The notes: generated by a model from the letters alone, not told the origin. A stretch of 64,000 nucleotides of DNA from Cyanobium sp. CZS25K (GCA_030373325.1 JAUCZB010000004.1:124001-188000), one strand, 5' to 3'; counted from the stretch's first letter, positions 40,344 to 50,614 are shown. Made by a program: numbers and translations.

Positions 40344-41440
40344 GGGGCAGGCAGTGTGGTCGGGGGCGGATCCGTTGGCGGTACCGGAAGATCGGCGGCA
40401 TGGCCGCCCGGGTCGCGGGGGGAGCGGAGCCGGATCTCCAGCTGGCGGGTGCGCGGCGCCGCAGTGGGATCCTCGCGCCGCCAGCGCCATTCGCCATAGC
40501 TGTCATCGATGCGGCCGCTGAGCCTCAGGCGGCGCTCCACGGCCCGCTCCGAGGGCAGGGCGGCCTGGGTGTCGAGCAGTTCCGCCACCAGGCCCCAGGC
40601 CCCGGCCGCCGCCGCCTGATCGAGGGCCGCTTCCAGCAGGGCCTCCCGCTGTGGAGCCGGCACGTCCGCCAGCAGCGCCACCGCCTGCTGCAGCCGCTGG
40701 GCCCCGGCCAGGCCGCCCAGGCGCGCGCCGACCAGCAGCTCGCCGGCGATCCGGGGGAAGCCCCTTGATTCCAGGTGCAGGGCCAGCAGCTCCAGGGCCG
40801 AGCGGCTGATCACCGAACCATCCTCCCGGCGTTGCAGCGGCAGGGCGATGCCATCGAGGCGGGTGCCGCTCTCCTGCTGCAGGCGCTCCAGGGCCAGGGC
40901 CGCCCGGCGGTGATCCAGCCCCGCCGAGGCGGCCCGCCACTGAAGTTGCAACCATTGCACCCGTTCGGCTCCCGCGGCCGGGCCGTAGCGGTTGAGCACG
41001 TCCATGGCCTCGCTGGGCGCCCGGCAGCTGAGCAGCACGTCGGCGTTGGCCAGCACCACCTCCAGGGGCTGGGGAGCCGGATGGAGGGTCAGCAAGCGCT
41101 GCTGCAATTGCCTGAGACGCTCCACTTGATCGGCCGCGGCGCTCTGGCGACAGGCCGCATCGATCTGCTCCAGGTCCCCGTCGCGCAGCACGGCGGCGAA
41201 CGCCTCCTCGCTCAGGAGCGGTGGCGCTTCCTCAGACGCCGTCGGCGGCTCAGGCGATCCATTCGCTGCCGCTTCAGAGTCAGAGTCAGGGTGAGAGGAA
41301 GCGGGAGCGGCCGGGCCGGCTGGCGTCCTCTCGTCCGCTGCCATGGCTGGAACCGGCGCCGTGGCAGTGGGCCTGGCCGCCGCCGGTCGCATCACCGTGA
41401 GCGCCGCAAGGGCGGCCAGGGTTCCCAGCACCTTGAGCAT
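40340..41440 (-). CDS. Secreted or lipid-anchored-type protein of unknown function
   Basis: A 366-residue protein with an N-terminal signal segment ([20 protein letters not shown]), a Pro/Ala/Ser-rich linker (about 25-75), then an Ala/Leu/Glu-rich helical body (e.g. [20 protein letters not shown]) resembling TPR/SEL-like helical repeats. It ends with a basic-acidic Arg/Asp/Pro-rich tail. No domain is recognised. Overlap with purC and location with envelope genes suggest an envelope role; this is an inference. Confidence 0.8.
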   Translation of the reverse strand: MLKVLGTLAALAALTVMRPAAARPTATAPVPAMAADERTPAGPAAPASSHPDSDSEAAANGSPEPPTASEEAPPLLSEEAFAAVLRDGDLEQIDAACRQSAAADQVERLRQLQQRLLTLHPAPQPLEVVLANADVLLSCRAPSEAMDVLNRYGPAAGAERVQWLQLQWRAASAGLDHRRAALALERLQQESGTRLDGIALPLQRREDGSVISRSALELLALHLESRGFPRIAGELLVGARLGGLAGAQRLQQAVALLADVPAPQREALLEAALDQAAAAGAWGLVAELLDTQAALPSERAVERRLRLSGRIDDSYGEWRWRREDPTAAPRTRQLEIRLRSPRDPGGHAADLPVPPTDPPPTTLPAP

Positions 41441-41652
41441 GGGCCCCGTCCAGCCCAGGCAGCGGTGAGGCCGGCAGCTGGCCGCACCGGATCCGATGGG
41501 CGCGGCGGCGGTCGAGGCGGCGGTCGGGGAGAATGGCAAAGGGGAGTGGCAGCAAGGCAGGTGAGGGCGACCGGTGCAGCACCCGTGCCGGCGCACAACC
41601 TAGGGGAGCTCTCCTCCCCGATCCACCCCCGTTCCGTTCCCCCCTCCGCTCC

Positions 41653-43011
41653 ATGGCTTCGCCCACCGCCACCGATGCTCCTCCCGCGTGCCCGGTTCCG
41701 GCCCGGATCCTGGTGGTGGGTGGCGGCGGCCGCGAGAACGCCCTGGGCTGGGCCCTGGCCCGCTGTCCGGGGGTTGAGCAGGTGCTGGTGGCACCCGGCA
41801 ATGGCGGCACCGCCGCGCTGGCGGGCTGCGGCCAGCTGGCCATCGCCGAAACCGACCATGGGGCCCTGGCCGCGGCCTGCCGCGAGCGGGCCATCGACCT
41901 GGTGGTGGTGGGCCCGGAAGCCCCCCTGGCGGCCGGTCTGGCGGATCGGCTGCGGGCGGAGGGGCTGGCGGTGTTCGGCCCCGGGGCGGAGGGGGCCCTG
42001 CTGGAGGCCAGCAAGCGCTGGGCCAAGGAACTGATGGAGGAGGCGGGCGTTCCCACGGCGGGGTACTGGGCGGCGACGGACCGGCAGGAGGCCCTGGAGG
42101 CCCTGGAACGGCATGGCCAACCCCTGGTGGTGAAGGCGGATGGACTGGCGGCGGGCAAGGGGGTCACGGTGGCCGACAGCCTCGAGCAGTGCCGCCAGGC
42201 CATCGAGGAGGTGTTTGCCGGCCGCTTCCAGACCGCCGCCCCGGGGCAGGAGGTTGCTGGCCCTTCCCTGGTGCTGGAGGAGCGCCTCCAGGGCCCCGAG
42301 GTGTCGGTGTTTGCGCTCACCGACGGCCGCCGCATGGTGCTGCTGCCCCCGGCCCAGGACCACAAGCGCATCGGGGAGGGGGACACGGGCCCGAACACCG
42401 GCGGCATGGGGGCCTACGCCCCCGCCCCGCTGCTGGATGGGGCGGGGCTGGAGCAGGTGCGCCAGCTGGTGCTGGAGCCGATTCTCGCGGCCCTGCGGGC
42501 CCGGGGCATCGACTACCGCGGGGTGATCTTCGCTGGCTTGATGCTCACCGAAGCCGGTCCCAAGGTGATCGAGTTCAACTGCCGCTTCGGGGATCCGGAG
42601 TGCGAGACCCTGATGCCGCTGCTGGGACCGGAGCTGGCCCGGGTGTTGCTGGCCTGTGCCACCGGCTGCCTGGAGGGGGCCCCTTCCCTGACCATCGAGC
42701 CGCGCTGCAGCGCCTGCGTGATTGCCGCCGCCGAGGGTTATCCCGGCGAGGTGCGGCGCGGGGATCCGATCCATGGGGACCTGGAGGACCACCCCGATCT
42801 GCAGCTGTTTCATGCCGGCAGTCGCCGTGAGGAGAACGGCCAAGTGGTCACGGCCGGCGGCCGGGTGCTGGCGGTGGTGGCCCAGGCCGATGATTTCGAC
42901 ATCGCCTTCGAGCGGGCCTACGGCGGGCTGGGACGGGTGGGATTCGAGGGCATGGTCTATCGCCGCGACATCGGCCATCAGGTGCGTCAGCGCCGGCCGG
43001 CCCTGCCATGA
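41653..43011 (+). CDS. purD: Phosphoribosylamine-glycine ligase
   Basis: Second step of purine synthesis; ATP-grasp enzyme. The 452-residue product has [44 protein letters not shown], the family signature RFGDPECE (with EFNC), and PNTGGMGAYAPAP. It overlaps the nblS start by four bases. The start ATG at 41653 follows a 212-base divergent spacer from the unknown envelope gene. Confidence 0.97.
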   Translation: MASPTATDAPPACPVPARILVVGGGGRENALGWALARCPGVEQVLVAPGNGGTAALAGCGQLAIAETDHGALAAACRERAIDLVVVGPEAPLAAGLADRLRAEGLAVFGPGAEGALLEASKRWAKELMEEAGVPTAGYWAATDRQEALEALERHGQPLVVKADGLAAGKGVTVADSLEQCRQAIEEVFAGRFQTAAPGQEVAGPSLVLEERLQGPEVSVFALTDGRRMVLLPPAQDHKRIGEGDTGPNTGGMGAYAPAPLLDGAGLEQVRQLVLEPILAALRARGIDYRGVIFAGLMLTEAGPKVIEFNCRFGDPECETLMPLLGPELARVLLACATGCLEGAPSLTIEPRCSACVIAAAEGYPGEVRRGDPIHGDLEDHPDLQLFHAGSRREENGQVVTAGGRVLAVVAQADDFDIAFERAYGGLGRVGFEGMVYRRDIGHQVRQRRPALP

Positions 43012-45065
43012 CGCGCACCGATCCCGCCCCCGCCCCGACCAGCCCCGAGCCGGCGAGCGATTCCGTGAACCTCTGGCGGGCGCGGCTGCAGCGCTGGTGG
43101 GCCGAGTTCAGCCTCCAGACCAAGCTGCTGGCGGTCGCCACCCTGGTGGTGAGCCTGCTGATGACGGGCATCACCTTCCTGGCCCTCAATGGCATCCAGC
43201 GCGATGCCCGCATGAGCGACACCCGCTTTGCCCGGGATCTCGGGCTGCTGCTGTCGGCCAATGTCACCCCCCTGGTGGCGGAGGGCAACGACCGCGAACT
43301 GGCCTCGGTGGCCGAACGCTTCTGGCAGTCCAGCCGCAGCCTCCGCTACATCTTCTTCGCCGATTCCGACGGCGTGATCTATCTGGGCATCCCGATGGGC
43401 GGCAGCATCGGCATGGGTGAGCGCGTGCTCAGCCGGCGCCTGGAGCTCCCTGCCGACATCCAGCGCCGGCCCGACAACCCCCTGATCCGCCAGCACCTCA
43501 CCCCGGATGGCCAGGTCACCGATGTGTTCGTGCCGATGGTGAGCGAGGGGCGCTACCTGGGGGTGGTGGCCCTGGGCATCAACCCCAACGAGACCCTCCT
43601 GGCCAGTGCCGCCCTCACCCGGGAGGTGACCGTGGCGGTGTTCATCTCCATCTGGGTGCTGGTGATCCTGGGCTCGGTGTTCAACGCCCTGACGATCACC
43701 CAGCCGGTCAAGGAGCTGCTGCGGGGGGTGCGCTCGATCGCCGGCGGCAACTTCGAGACCCGCATCGCCCTGCCGGTGGGGGGCGAACTGGGGGAACTGC
43801 TCAACGGGTTCAACACCATGGCCTCCCAGCTGGAGGTCTACAAGGCGGCGAACATCGAGGAGCTGACCGCCGCCCAGGTGAAGCAGCAATCGTTGATCGC
43901 CACCATGGCCGACGGGGCCGTGCTGCTCGACGCCGAAGGGCACATCGTGCTGGCGAACCCCACCGCCCGGCGCCTGTTCCGTTGGGAGGGCCGCAACCTG
44001 GAGGGCGGCGCACTGGCCGCCGAACTGCCCGACCGGCTGGCGATGGAACTGCACGTTCCACTGGAAAGCCTGATCGTCAGCGAACGGGACAACACCGAGG
44101 TGCGCTGCAGCTTCGGTGATCCGCCCCGCACCCTGCGCATCGTGCTCCAGTCGGTGCGGGATGCCAGTGGCGAGAGCCTCAAGGGCATCGCCATGACCAT
44201 CCAGGATCTGACCCGGGAGGTGGAACTGAACGCCGCCCAGAGTCGCTTCATCAGCAACGTGTCCCACGAGCTGCGCACGCCCCTGTGCAACATCAAGAGT
44301 TACGTGGAGACGCTGCATGACATGGGCGATCTGCTCAGCCCTGGAGAACAGAAGGAGTTCCTGAGCATCGCCAATGCCGAGACCGATCGCCTTTCACGGC
44401 TGGTCACCGACGTGCTCGATCTGTCGCGGCTGGAGTCGGACCGGGTCTGGCAGCTGGAGCCCATGGATCTGGCCCCGGCGATCGAGCAGACCCTGCGCAC
44501 CTACCGACTGAACGCAGAGGAGAAGGGGGTCAGCCTGATCTTCGCCGCTGATCAGCACCTGCCCCGGGTCCGTGGCAACTGGGATCTTCTGCTTCAGGTG
44601 TTCGACAATCTGGTGGGCAATGCCCTCAAGTTCACACAGGCTGGCGGCCAGCTGCTGTTGCGGGCCTACCCCTGGCCCGACCACTGTCTGCTGGATCCAG
44701 GCGCCAGCCCGGGTGATCACCCCTCCTGTGCCCTCACCTCACCCCTGCCACGGCTGCGGGTCGAGATCGCCGACACCGGCTGCGGTATTTCCGAGGCCGA
44801 CCAGGCGCGGATCTTCGAGCGGTTCTTCCGGGTCGAGAACGCCGTCCACACCGAAGCCGGAACCGGTCTTGGGCTCTCGATCGTGCGCGGCATCCTGGAA
44901 AAGCACGGCAGCCTCGCCCGGATGGCCAGCGAGCCCGGGGTGGGCACCACCTTCTGGTTCGAACTGCCTCTGGAGGATGCCGATGGTGATGAACTGCAGG
45001 TCCAGGTGGAGCGCTCCTCGACCATGGCCGAACTGGATGGGGAGCGGCGGATTCCCGTGGCTTGA
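43008..45065 (+). CDS. nblS: Sensor histidine kinase NblS (DspA/Hik33)
   Basis: Membrane sensor kinase of cyanobacteria that, with RpaB, controls high-light and nutrient-stress responses including phycobilisome turnover. The 685-residue protein has an N-terminal helix (about 40-62), an extracytoplasmic loop, a second helix (about 205-228), a HAMP segment (ITQPVKELLRGVRSIAGGNF), a PAS domain (about 300-400), the H-box SHELRTPLCNIKSYVETL near residue 422, and an ATPase domain with N box (NLVGNALKFT) and G boxes. It is convergent with kaiC. Confidence 0.95.
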   Translation: MTRTDPAPAPTSPEPASDSVNLWRARLQRWWAEFSLQTKLLAVATLVVSLLMTGITFLALNGIQRDARMSDTRFARDLGLLLSANVTPLVAEGNDRELASVAERFWQSSRSLRYIFFADSDGVIYLGIPMGGSIGMGERVLSRRLELPADIQRRPDNPLIRQHLTPDGQVTDVFVPMVSEGRYLGVVALGINPNETLLASAALTREVTVAVFISIWVLVILGSVFNALTITQPVKELLRGVRSIAGGNFETRIALPVGGELGELLNGFNTMASQLEVYKAANIEELTAAQVKQQSLIATMADGAVLLDAEGHIVLANPTARRLFRWEGRNLEGGALAAELPDRLAMELHVPLESLIVSERDNTEVRCSFGDPPRTLRIVLQSVRDASGESLKGIAMTIQDLTREVELNAAQSRFISNVSHELRTPLCNIKSYVETLHDMGDLLSPGEQKEFLSIANAETDRLSRLVTDVLDLSRLESDRVWQLEPMDLAPAIEQTLRTYRLNAEEKGVSLIFAADQHLPRVRGNWDLLLQVFDNLVGNALKFTQAGGQLLLRAYPWPDHCLLDPGASPGDHPSCALTSPLPRLRVEIADTGCGISEADQARIFERFFRVENAVHTEAGTGLGLSIVRGILEKHGSLARMASEPGVGTTFWFELPLEDADGDELQVQVERSSTMAELDGERRIPVA

Positions 45066-45072
45066 GCCACGG
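45055..45072. other. Perfect hairpin spanning the nblS stop codon
   Basis: The bases CCGTGGC-TTGA-GCCACGG form a seven-pair stem with a four-base loop that contains the nblS TGA. No T run follows on either strand. It lies between convergent nblS and kaiC. Confidence 0.6.
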
Positions 45073-45231
45073 CCTTCAGGTGCGCCTCGGCCGGACATCG
45101 GAGATCGCGTCATTCAGGCGAATCACATCACACGCCGCTATGCAAGATGGCGGTGCCCCCTGTTGATGGCCCGCTTCCACCGCTCCAACTTGCGAGCCCT
45201 CAACAGCTGATCACGCTGGCGCTGCCTCGGT

Positions 45232-46776
45232 TCAGCTTTCTCCGTCCACGCTGCGCATGATTCGCCCGAGGTCGGCACGCTCGTCGGTGGTGATGCGATG
45301 GGGGACGCCGCTGATGATGCGCTCGAAATTGGCGAAGGAATCCTTGATCTCCGGACCGTTGCCGGTGATCACGAATTCCCGGATGCCTTTGTCGTGCCAG
45401 GATCCACGCATCTTGAACACGTTCAGGGCCCTGGCCATTTCGCCACGGATCTCCACATATTGCAGCAGCAGAATGGTGTCGGTGATGGTGGAGATATGGG
45501 AATCGGTGATCGAGTGGCTTCCCATGAACTCTTCGGAAGTATTGGTGAAGAAGCCGGCGATTTCTTCCTGTTTCGCATAGCCCGTCACCCCGATCACGAA
45601 TTGCCGGAAGGCGTTGTGGCTGACGCCACGGGCGAGGGCGGAAAGCGAATCGATCGCCATGCGGGAGGGCTTGAACTGGCTGATCTCCGTCTTGATGATC
45701 TGCAGGTGATCCTCCAGGCCGGTGGACTCCGGGTAGGCGCAGATGATCTTCAGCAGTCCGTCCTGCTCCATCTGCTCGAAATCGATGCCCCAGCTGGTGG
45801 CGTTGCGCAGCAGCTGGGAGCGGGATTCCTCGTAGGCGAACAGGATCGCCCGCTCCTTGCTGCGGCAGGCATCCTCCACGAACTTGCTGACCAGCAGGGT
45901 CTTGCCGGTGCCGGTGGCGCCGGTCGCCAGGATGATGGAGTCCTTGAAGAAGCCACCCCCGCACATCTCATCCAGCCGGGGCACGCCGGAGCTCAGGCGC
46001 ACATTGGAGGAACGCTGGGTGAGCCGCATTGCCCCCAGCGGAAAGACGTTGATGCCGTGGCTGCCCATGGTGAAGGGAAATTCCCCCTTCATGTGGGTGG
46101 TGCCGCGGAGCTTCAGCACCTCCACCGTGCGCCGGCGCCGCTCGCCCTCCAGCACGTTGCGCAGGATCACCACGTTGTCGGACACGAACTCCTCAACGCC
46201 GTAGCGGGCGATCGGCCCGTACTCATCGATGCGTTCGGTGGTCATCAGCGTGGTGACGCCGATCTCCTTGAGCCGGGCGATCAAGCGAAAGATCTCCCGG
46301 CGCACCACGGAAATGGCATCGTACTGCTGAAAGACGGCCGTGATGGAGTCGATGGCCACCCGCCGCGCCTTGTATTTGCGGATCGCGTAATGGATTCGCT
46401 CGATCAGGCCGGAGAGGTCGAAACTTCCCGACACTTCCTGACCATCGGGATCCGGGGAGGCATCGAGAACGAAGAGCTTGTCCTGATCGACCATGTCCTG
46501 CAGGTTCCAGCCGAAACTGGAGGCATTGCGCAGGATGTCGAGGGGTGATTCCTCGAAGGTGACAAAAATACCGTGCTCGTTGTATTGGCGGATGCCATTG
46601 CACAGAAAATTCAGTGAAAAGACCGTTTTCCCCGTACCTGAGGTGCCGCTGATCAGGGTCGATCGGCCGATCGGCAGTCCGCCGTGGCAGATATCATCGA
46701 AGCCCTCGATCCCGGTGGGAAGTTTCTGCATCTGCATACGGTTGGCAGCGGCAGCTTGGTCGTTGGGATCCTGCAT
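45232..46776 (-). CDS. kaiC: Circadian clock ATPase/kinase KaiC
   Basis: Hexameric clock enzyme with autokinase, autophosphatase and ATPase activity. The 514-residue protein has the tandem CI and CII domains: Walker A GTSGTGKTVF near residue 45 and GATGTGKTLL near 287. The CII phosphorylation site SHISTITDTILLL contains the adjacent Ser and Thr of the cycle, and the C-terminus contains the A-loop region (residues 480-514). It is the last of kaiA-kaiB-kaiC. Start ATG at 46776. Confidence 0.98.
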   Translation of the reverse strand: MQDPNDQAAAANRMQMQKLPTGIEGFDDICHGGLPIGRSTLISGTSGTGKTVFSLNFLCNGIRQYNEHGIFVTFEESPLDILRNASSFGWNLQDMVDQDKLFVLDASPDPDGQEVSGSFDLSGLIERIHYAIRKYKARRVAIDSITAVFQQYDAISVVRREIFRLIARLKEIGVTTLMTTERIDEYGPIARYGVEEFVSDNVVILRNVLEGERRRRTVEVLKLRGTTHMKGEFPFTMGSHGINVFPLGAMRLTQRSSNVRLSSGVPRLDEMCGGGFFKDSIILATGATGTGKTLLVSKFVEDACRSKERAILFAYEESRSQLLRNATSWGIDFEQMEQDGLLKIICAYPESTGLEDHLQIIKTEISQFKPSRMAIDSLSALARGVSHNAFRQFVIGVTGYAKQEEIAGFFTNTSEEFMGSHSITDSHISTITDTILLLQYVEIRGEMARALNVFKMRGSWHDKGIREFVITGNGPEIKDSFANFERIISGVPHRITTDERADLGRIMRSVDGES

Positions 46777-46847
46777 CGAAGAGATGGAAGGGCGAAGGGG
46801 CTGATGGGGAACAGGGTTGACGCGGGGATGGCCTGATCGGGGAGGCT

Positions 46848-47210
46848 TCAGGAGGTTTCCGGAAGGGTGGCTTCACCGCCTGCTTCCAGTTCATCGATGT
46901 CCAGTTTGAAATCCTCATCGTTGAGTTCCTCGTAGAGGAGATCCAGGCCGATCAACACCTTTTCCCGATCGGAAAGATCGCCGATGATTCGCCGCACCGG
47001 TGGCGGCAGGATCTTGGCCAGGGTGGGTGTGGCCAGGATTTTATCTTCCTCCGCCAGCTGCGGGTTCTTGAGGACATCGATCACCTTCAGGGCATAGACG
47101 CCACGGAATTCCGATTCGAGGATGTCGCGGAGCGTCTTGAGCGCCCGCATGGAATTGGGTGTATTGCCCGCCACGTAAAGTTTGAGAATGTAGGTCTTGC
47201 GAAAAGTCAT
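46848..47210 (-). CDS. kaiB: Circadian clock protein KaiB
   Basis: Fold-switching clock protein that binds the CI ring of phosphorylated KaiC and sequesters KaiA. The 120-residue product starts [20 protein letters not shown] and contains [20 protein letters not shown] and [20 protein letters not shown], matching the thioredoxin-like KaiB. The C-terminus (about 100-120) is a Glu/Asp-rich tail of about 18 residues more than the 102-residue S. elongatus protein. Spacings are 71 bases to kaiC and about 10 to kaiA. Confidence 0.97.
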   Translation of the reverse strand: MTFRKTYILKLYVAGNTPNSMRALKTLRDILESEFRGVYALKVIDVLKNPQLAEEDKILATPTLAKILPPPVRRIIGDLSDREKVLIGLDLLYEELNDEDFKLDIDELEAGGEATLPETS

Positions 47211-47219
47211 GTCAATGGT

Positions 47220-48068
47220 TTAGGCGGAGTGGCTGGGCGATTCGATCCCGGATTCGGGAAGGATAGGAAGGTCTGGAGGAACGGAGCGGCGATACATTTC
47301 GCAGAGATGGGCCATGATGTCGATGAGGGCAAGGCGGTAGTCCTGAAGAAAATCGTCTTTCTGGCCTTTGAGTAGCAGCTGTTTCCTGAACTCTTCGATC
47401 AGATTCATGTGAATCTCGACCATTTTGATGATCGGCAGATCGGCAAAGAAGGCGGTGTTCACGAAGCTTTCGATCGCCTGGTTGGCCGCTGCAGGATTCT
47501 TGAAGTAGCTGATCAGCAGGTCCCGGTAGGTGCGCTGCAGGGAGCCAAGCAGCTCCATGCGCTCCTGGGTTTCAAGGTTGCGCAGGAAGCGGGCGGGATC
47601 CCGCTTGTAGTAGACACCGAGGTACCCGAGGCGTCCCTTCAGCCGGTTCGACAGTTTCCAGCCGTCCGTGCTGGCGGCCGCGGCATCGGCGACAGCTGGT
47701 TGGCTGGTGCTCCTCAGAAAGCGGGAGACGGCCGCGTCCAGGCTGTAACTCAGCTGCTCCACCTGGTCGGGGGGCAGGCGGACTTCGGCGTGGTGAAACT
47801 GCACCTCGCCGCTGATCGGGCCGATCAGCACGGCCGGCAGCTCCAGCCCCAGGTCGTGCAGGTTGCGGAAGAGGCCGCCATCCACGGCGTCCTCCTCCAG
47901 CAGGATCCCGTCAACGTCATCGCGGTGCTGCTCCAGCTGCTCAAGGGGTGCGGCGGCAGGGTCCAGTGAGACGAGCTGGTAACGGCCGCCCCTGAGGGAC
48001 TGGACACAGGCCTCGGCCAGGGCAGGGGTCTGGATCAGGGAGAGAATGTGGAGAACAGGCTGGGGCAT
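47220..48068 (-). CDS. kaiA: Circadian clock protein KaiA
   Basis: Stimulates KaiC autophosphorylation. Full length at 282 residues: N-terminal pseudo-receiver (LHILSLIQTPALAEACVQSL), linker, and the C-terminal four-helix dimer domain (LKGRLGYLGVYYKRDPARFL, FFADLPIIKMVEIHMNLIEE). Prochlorococcus lacks kaiA, so the intact gene argues against that genus. Start ATG at 48068 matches the family; upstream extension to 48269 is a shadow. Confidence 0.96.
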   Translation of the reverse strand: MPQPVLHILSLIQTPALAEACVQSLRGGRYQLVSLDPAAAPLEQLEQHRDDVDGILLEEDAVDGGLFRNLHDLGLELPAVLIGPISGEVQFHHAEVRLPPDQVEQLSYSLDAAVSRFLRSTSQPAVADAAAASTDGWKLSNRLKGRLGYLGVYYKRDPARFLRNLETQERMELLGSLQRTYRDLLISYFKNPAAANQAIESFVNTAFFADLPIIKMVEIHMNLIEEFRKQLLLKGQKDDFLQDYRLALIDIMAHLCEMYRRSVPPDLPILPESGIESPSHSA

Positions 48069-48217
48069 CGACCGCTGCGGCGGGGAGCTCCCCTGGATGG
48101 GCTGATTCTTGACGGAAGGGAGACCCAGGCGGGAAGATCTTAGTTCTGTCTTTCGATTCCGTGCGCCCAGGCCCAATGACGGCGTCCTGCCGCCAGCCTG
48201 GCCACGCCCCCCGAGCC

Positions 48218-48604
48218 ATGACCCAAGCCCCCCAGAAGGAACCTCAGAGTTCACAGGCGAGCGATACAACCGGCGCCTACGCCATCGTTGAGGCCTCCGG
48301 CCAGCAGTTCTGGCTTCAGCCCGATCGCTATGTCGACCTCGACCGACTCAGCGCTGACGTCGACAGCACCGTCACCCTGGAGAACGTGCTGCTTGTCAAG
48401 GACGCTTCCGGCACCACCCTGGGTCAGCCCTACGTGGAGGGCGCCACCGTCGAGCTCAAGGTGATGGCCCACCGCCGCGGCCAGAAGATCATCGTTTACA
48501 AGATGCGCCCCAAGAAAAAAACCCGTCGCAAGAACGGACACCGCCAGGAACTCACCCGGGTGATGGTCCAGGCGATCAAAATCGGCGGCAAGGCGATCGC
48601 CTGA
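48218..48604 (+). CDS. rplU: 50S ribosomal protein L21
   Basis: Large-subunit protein that binds 23S rRNA. The 128-residue product has an N-terminal extension of about 20 residues, then AYAIVEASGQQFWLQPDRYV, GQPYVEGATVELKV, and IVYKMRPKKKTRRKNGHRQ with the L21 signature. It is divergent from kaiA over a 149-base spacer and coupled with rpmA, as in most bacteria. Confidence 0.96.
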   Translation: MTQAPQKEPQSSQASDTTGAYAIVEASGQQFWLQPDRYVDLDRLSADVDSTVTLENVLLVKDASGTTLGQPYVEGATVELKVMAHRRGQKIIVYKMRPKKKTRRKNGHRQELTRVMVQAIKIGGKAIA

Positions 48605-48659
48605 TCGCCGCCCTGGCATCCACGTCCTCTTTCACCTCTTTCACCTTCTCTGATTCCCC

Positions 48660-48926
48660 ATGGCCCACAAGAAAGGCACGGGCTCAACCCGCAACGGCCG
48701 CGATTCCAATTCCAAGCGCCTCGGCGTCAAGCGTTACGGCGGTGAGACCGTGAGCGCCGGTTCGATCCTGATCCGTCAGCGCGGCACTTCGGTGATCCCC
48801 GGCGTCAACGTCGGCCGCGGCTCCGACGACACCCTGTTCGCCCTGGTGGACGGCGTCGTCAGCTTCGAATCGATCAAGCGCGGCCTGCGCAACCGCAAGC
48901 GCATCAACATCGCCGTCGGCGCCTAG
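48660..48926 (+). CDS. rpmA: 50S ribosomal protein L27
   Basis: Contacts the peptidyl-transferase centre. The 88-residue sequence has [20 protein letters not shown] and [20 protein letters not shown], the L27 consensus. Its last four bases overlap the stop of the convergent transporter gene. Confidence 0.98.
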   Translation: MAHKKGTGSTRNGRDSNSKRLGVKRYGGETVSAGSILIRQRGTSVIPGVNVGRGSDDTLFALVDGVVSFESIKRGLRNRKRINIAVGA

Positions 48927-49678
48927 CTCCGGGAGGCGTCGCCCAGTTCCCTGCCGTCGCCCGGCACCTCGAGGTAGCGCCTCAGCCAGCCCACCAGCAG
49001 GTAGAAGGGCAGGGTGTCGGCCAGGGCAGCCAGCAGCTTGAACACGTAGCCGCTGGCGATGAACACCGCCAGCTGGGGCAGCACCGGCTCTCCGGCCCTG
49101 ATCGGCAGCACATGGGCGGCGTAGTGGCTGATCAGCACCACCGCTGATGTGTCCACGATCTGGCTGATCAGGGTGGATCCGTTGTTCCGCAGCCACAGGG
49201 CCTTGCCGTTGCTGAAACGTTTCCAGAAATGGAACAGGCGCACGTCGGTGAACTGGGCGGCCATGTAGGCGGCCATCGAGGCCCCCACGGCCCCGAAGGC
49301 CAGACGGCGCACCTCGAAGAACACCGGCACCCCATCGGCCTGGGTGTCGGCCGGCAGGCCCACCGCCCCACCGAAGCCGTCGAGCCCCGGCAGGATTCCC
49401 CCCAGCCAGAGCACCAGCACGATCCAGCCATTGAGCATCAGACCCACCCACACCACCTGGGAGGCGCGCCGCTCGCCCCAGATCTCGCTGATCAGGTCGG
49501 TGCACAGGAAGGTGACGGGATACGGCAAGGCCCCGATCGCCACGATGATCGGGAAGGAGCCGATGCTGCCCAGATTCAGGAACCGGGTCAGCCCCAGGAT
49601 GTTCAGCATGCCCATGGTCCCGAGGAAGATGCCGGCCAGCACCAAGAAGGTCACCTCGCGCCGGTCCTGCAGCGTCAT
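48923..49678 (-). CDS. Queuosine precursor transporter, YhhQ family
   Basis: Predicted uptake permease for 7-deazaguanine precursors (preQ0/preQ1), by family (YhhQ/QueT-like VUT family). The 251-residue protein has six hydrophobic segments. It contains [20 protein letters not shown], a conserved motif of this family, [20 protein letters not shown] and [13 protein letters not shown]. queF lies in the same window at 520, so the cell can both make and probably salvage precursors. Start ATG at 49678. Confidence 0.88.
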   Translation of the reverse strand: MTLQDRREVTFLVLAGIFLGTMGMLNILGLTRFLNLGSIGSFPIIVAIGALPYPVTFLCTDLISEIWGERRASQVVWVGLMLNGWIVLVLWLGGILPGLDGFGGAVGLPADTQADGVPVFFEVRRLAFGAVGASMAAYMAAQFTDVRLFHFWKRFSNGKALWLRNNGSTLISQIVDTSAVVLISHYAAHVLPIRAGEPVLPQLAVFIASGYVFKLLAALADTLPFYLLVGWLRRYLEVPGDGRELGDASRS

Positions 49679-49690
49679 CGGCGCCTGAGC

Positions 49691-50614
49691 ATGGGAGAAG
49701 ATCCCACCAGGCTGCCTCCTGCACGCCCGTCGTGCCACAGCTGCGGCTTTCTGGTGCTCGACAAGCCGGCGGGCCTCACCTCCCACGACGGTGTCGCCCG
49801 GGTGCGGCGGGCCTATGGCCTGCGGCGGGTGGGCCATGGCGGCACCCTGGATCCGGCGGTCACCGGGGTGCTGCCGATCGCCCTCGGCCCGGCCACCCGC
49901 CTGCTGCCCTACCTGCCCGGCGACAAGACCTATCGCGGCACGGTGCAGCTGGGCGTCCGCACCGGCACCGACGATCTCGAGGCAGAGGTGCTCGAGCAGG
50001 CGGCCGTTCCGCCCCTCGCTCCCGAGGATCTGGAGCGGGCCCTGGCCGGCTTCCGGGGTGAGATCCTGCAGGTTCCTCCCCAGGTCTCCGCTGTCCACGT
50101 CGATGGCCAGCGGGCCTACGCCCGGGTCCGGGCGGGAGAACAGCTGGCGTTGGCGGCGCGTCCGGTGCTGATCCACAGCCTGGAACTGCTCGGCTGGGAT
50201 GCCGCCACCGGCCGCCTGGAGCTGGAGGTGCGTTGTTCCGCCGGCACCTATGTGCGTGCCCTGGCGCGGGATCTTGGGGAGGCCATCGGCTGCGGTGGTG
50301 CCCTGGCCAGCCTGCGCCGCACCGCCGCCCTCGGTTTCGGGCTGCACCAGGCCATCTCCATGGAGCGTCTGGCGAGCGGCCCCCTCCCCCCCCTGCTGGA
50401 TCCCCTCGACGTGCTGGTGGATCTGCCGCGCCAGCGTCTCGATCCGGCCCAGCTGTCCCCGTGGCGTTGCGGCCGGTCGCTGCCCCGGACGGTGGAGCAG
50501 TCGCCCGAGGGGGCGGTCGCCGTGCTCACGCCGGATGGCAGTCTGGCGGGCATCGCCCGTGCCGATGGCAAGGGTCTGCTCCTGCCCCGGCTGGTGTTCG
50601 ACGCCGCCGGTTGA
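49691..50614 (+). CDS. truB: tRNA pseudouridine(55) synthase
   Basis: Makes pseudouridine 55 in the T arm of tRNAs. The 307-residue product has GFLVLDKPAGLTSHDGV, the catalytic-Asp motif GHGGTLDPAVTGVLPIALG, KTYRGTVQLG, and CSAGTYVRALARDLG. The start at 49691 gives MGEDPTRLPP; GTG starts upstream are out of frame. It is followed by yebC after 18 bases. Confidence 0.95.
   Translation: MGEDPTRLPPARPSCHSCGFLVLDKPAGLTSHDGVARVRRAYGLRRVGHGGTLDPAVTGVLPIALGPATRLLPYLPGDKTYRGTVQLGVRTGTDDLEAEVLEQAAVPPLAPEDLERALAGFRGEILQVPPQVSAVHVDGQRAYARVRAGEQLALAARPVLIHSLELLGWDAATGRLELEVRCSAGTYVRALARDLGEAIGCGGALASLRRTAALGFGLHQAISMERLASGPLPPLLDPLDVLVDLPRQRLDPAQLSPWRCGRSLPRTVEQSPEGAVAVLTPDGSLAGIARADGKGLLLPRLVFDAAG

Noticed and set aside
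45298..46548. Plus-strand frame opposite kaiC
   Set aside because: Antisense shadow of kaiC with low-complexity His/Asp/Gly content and no motif.
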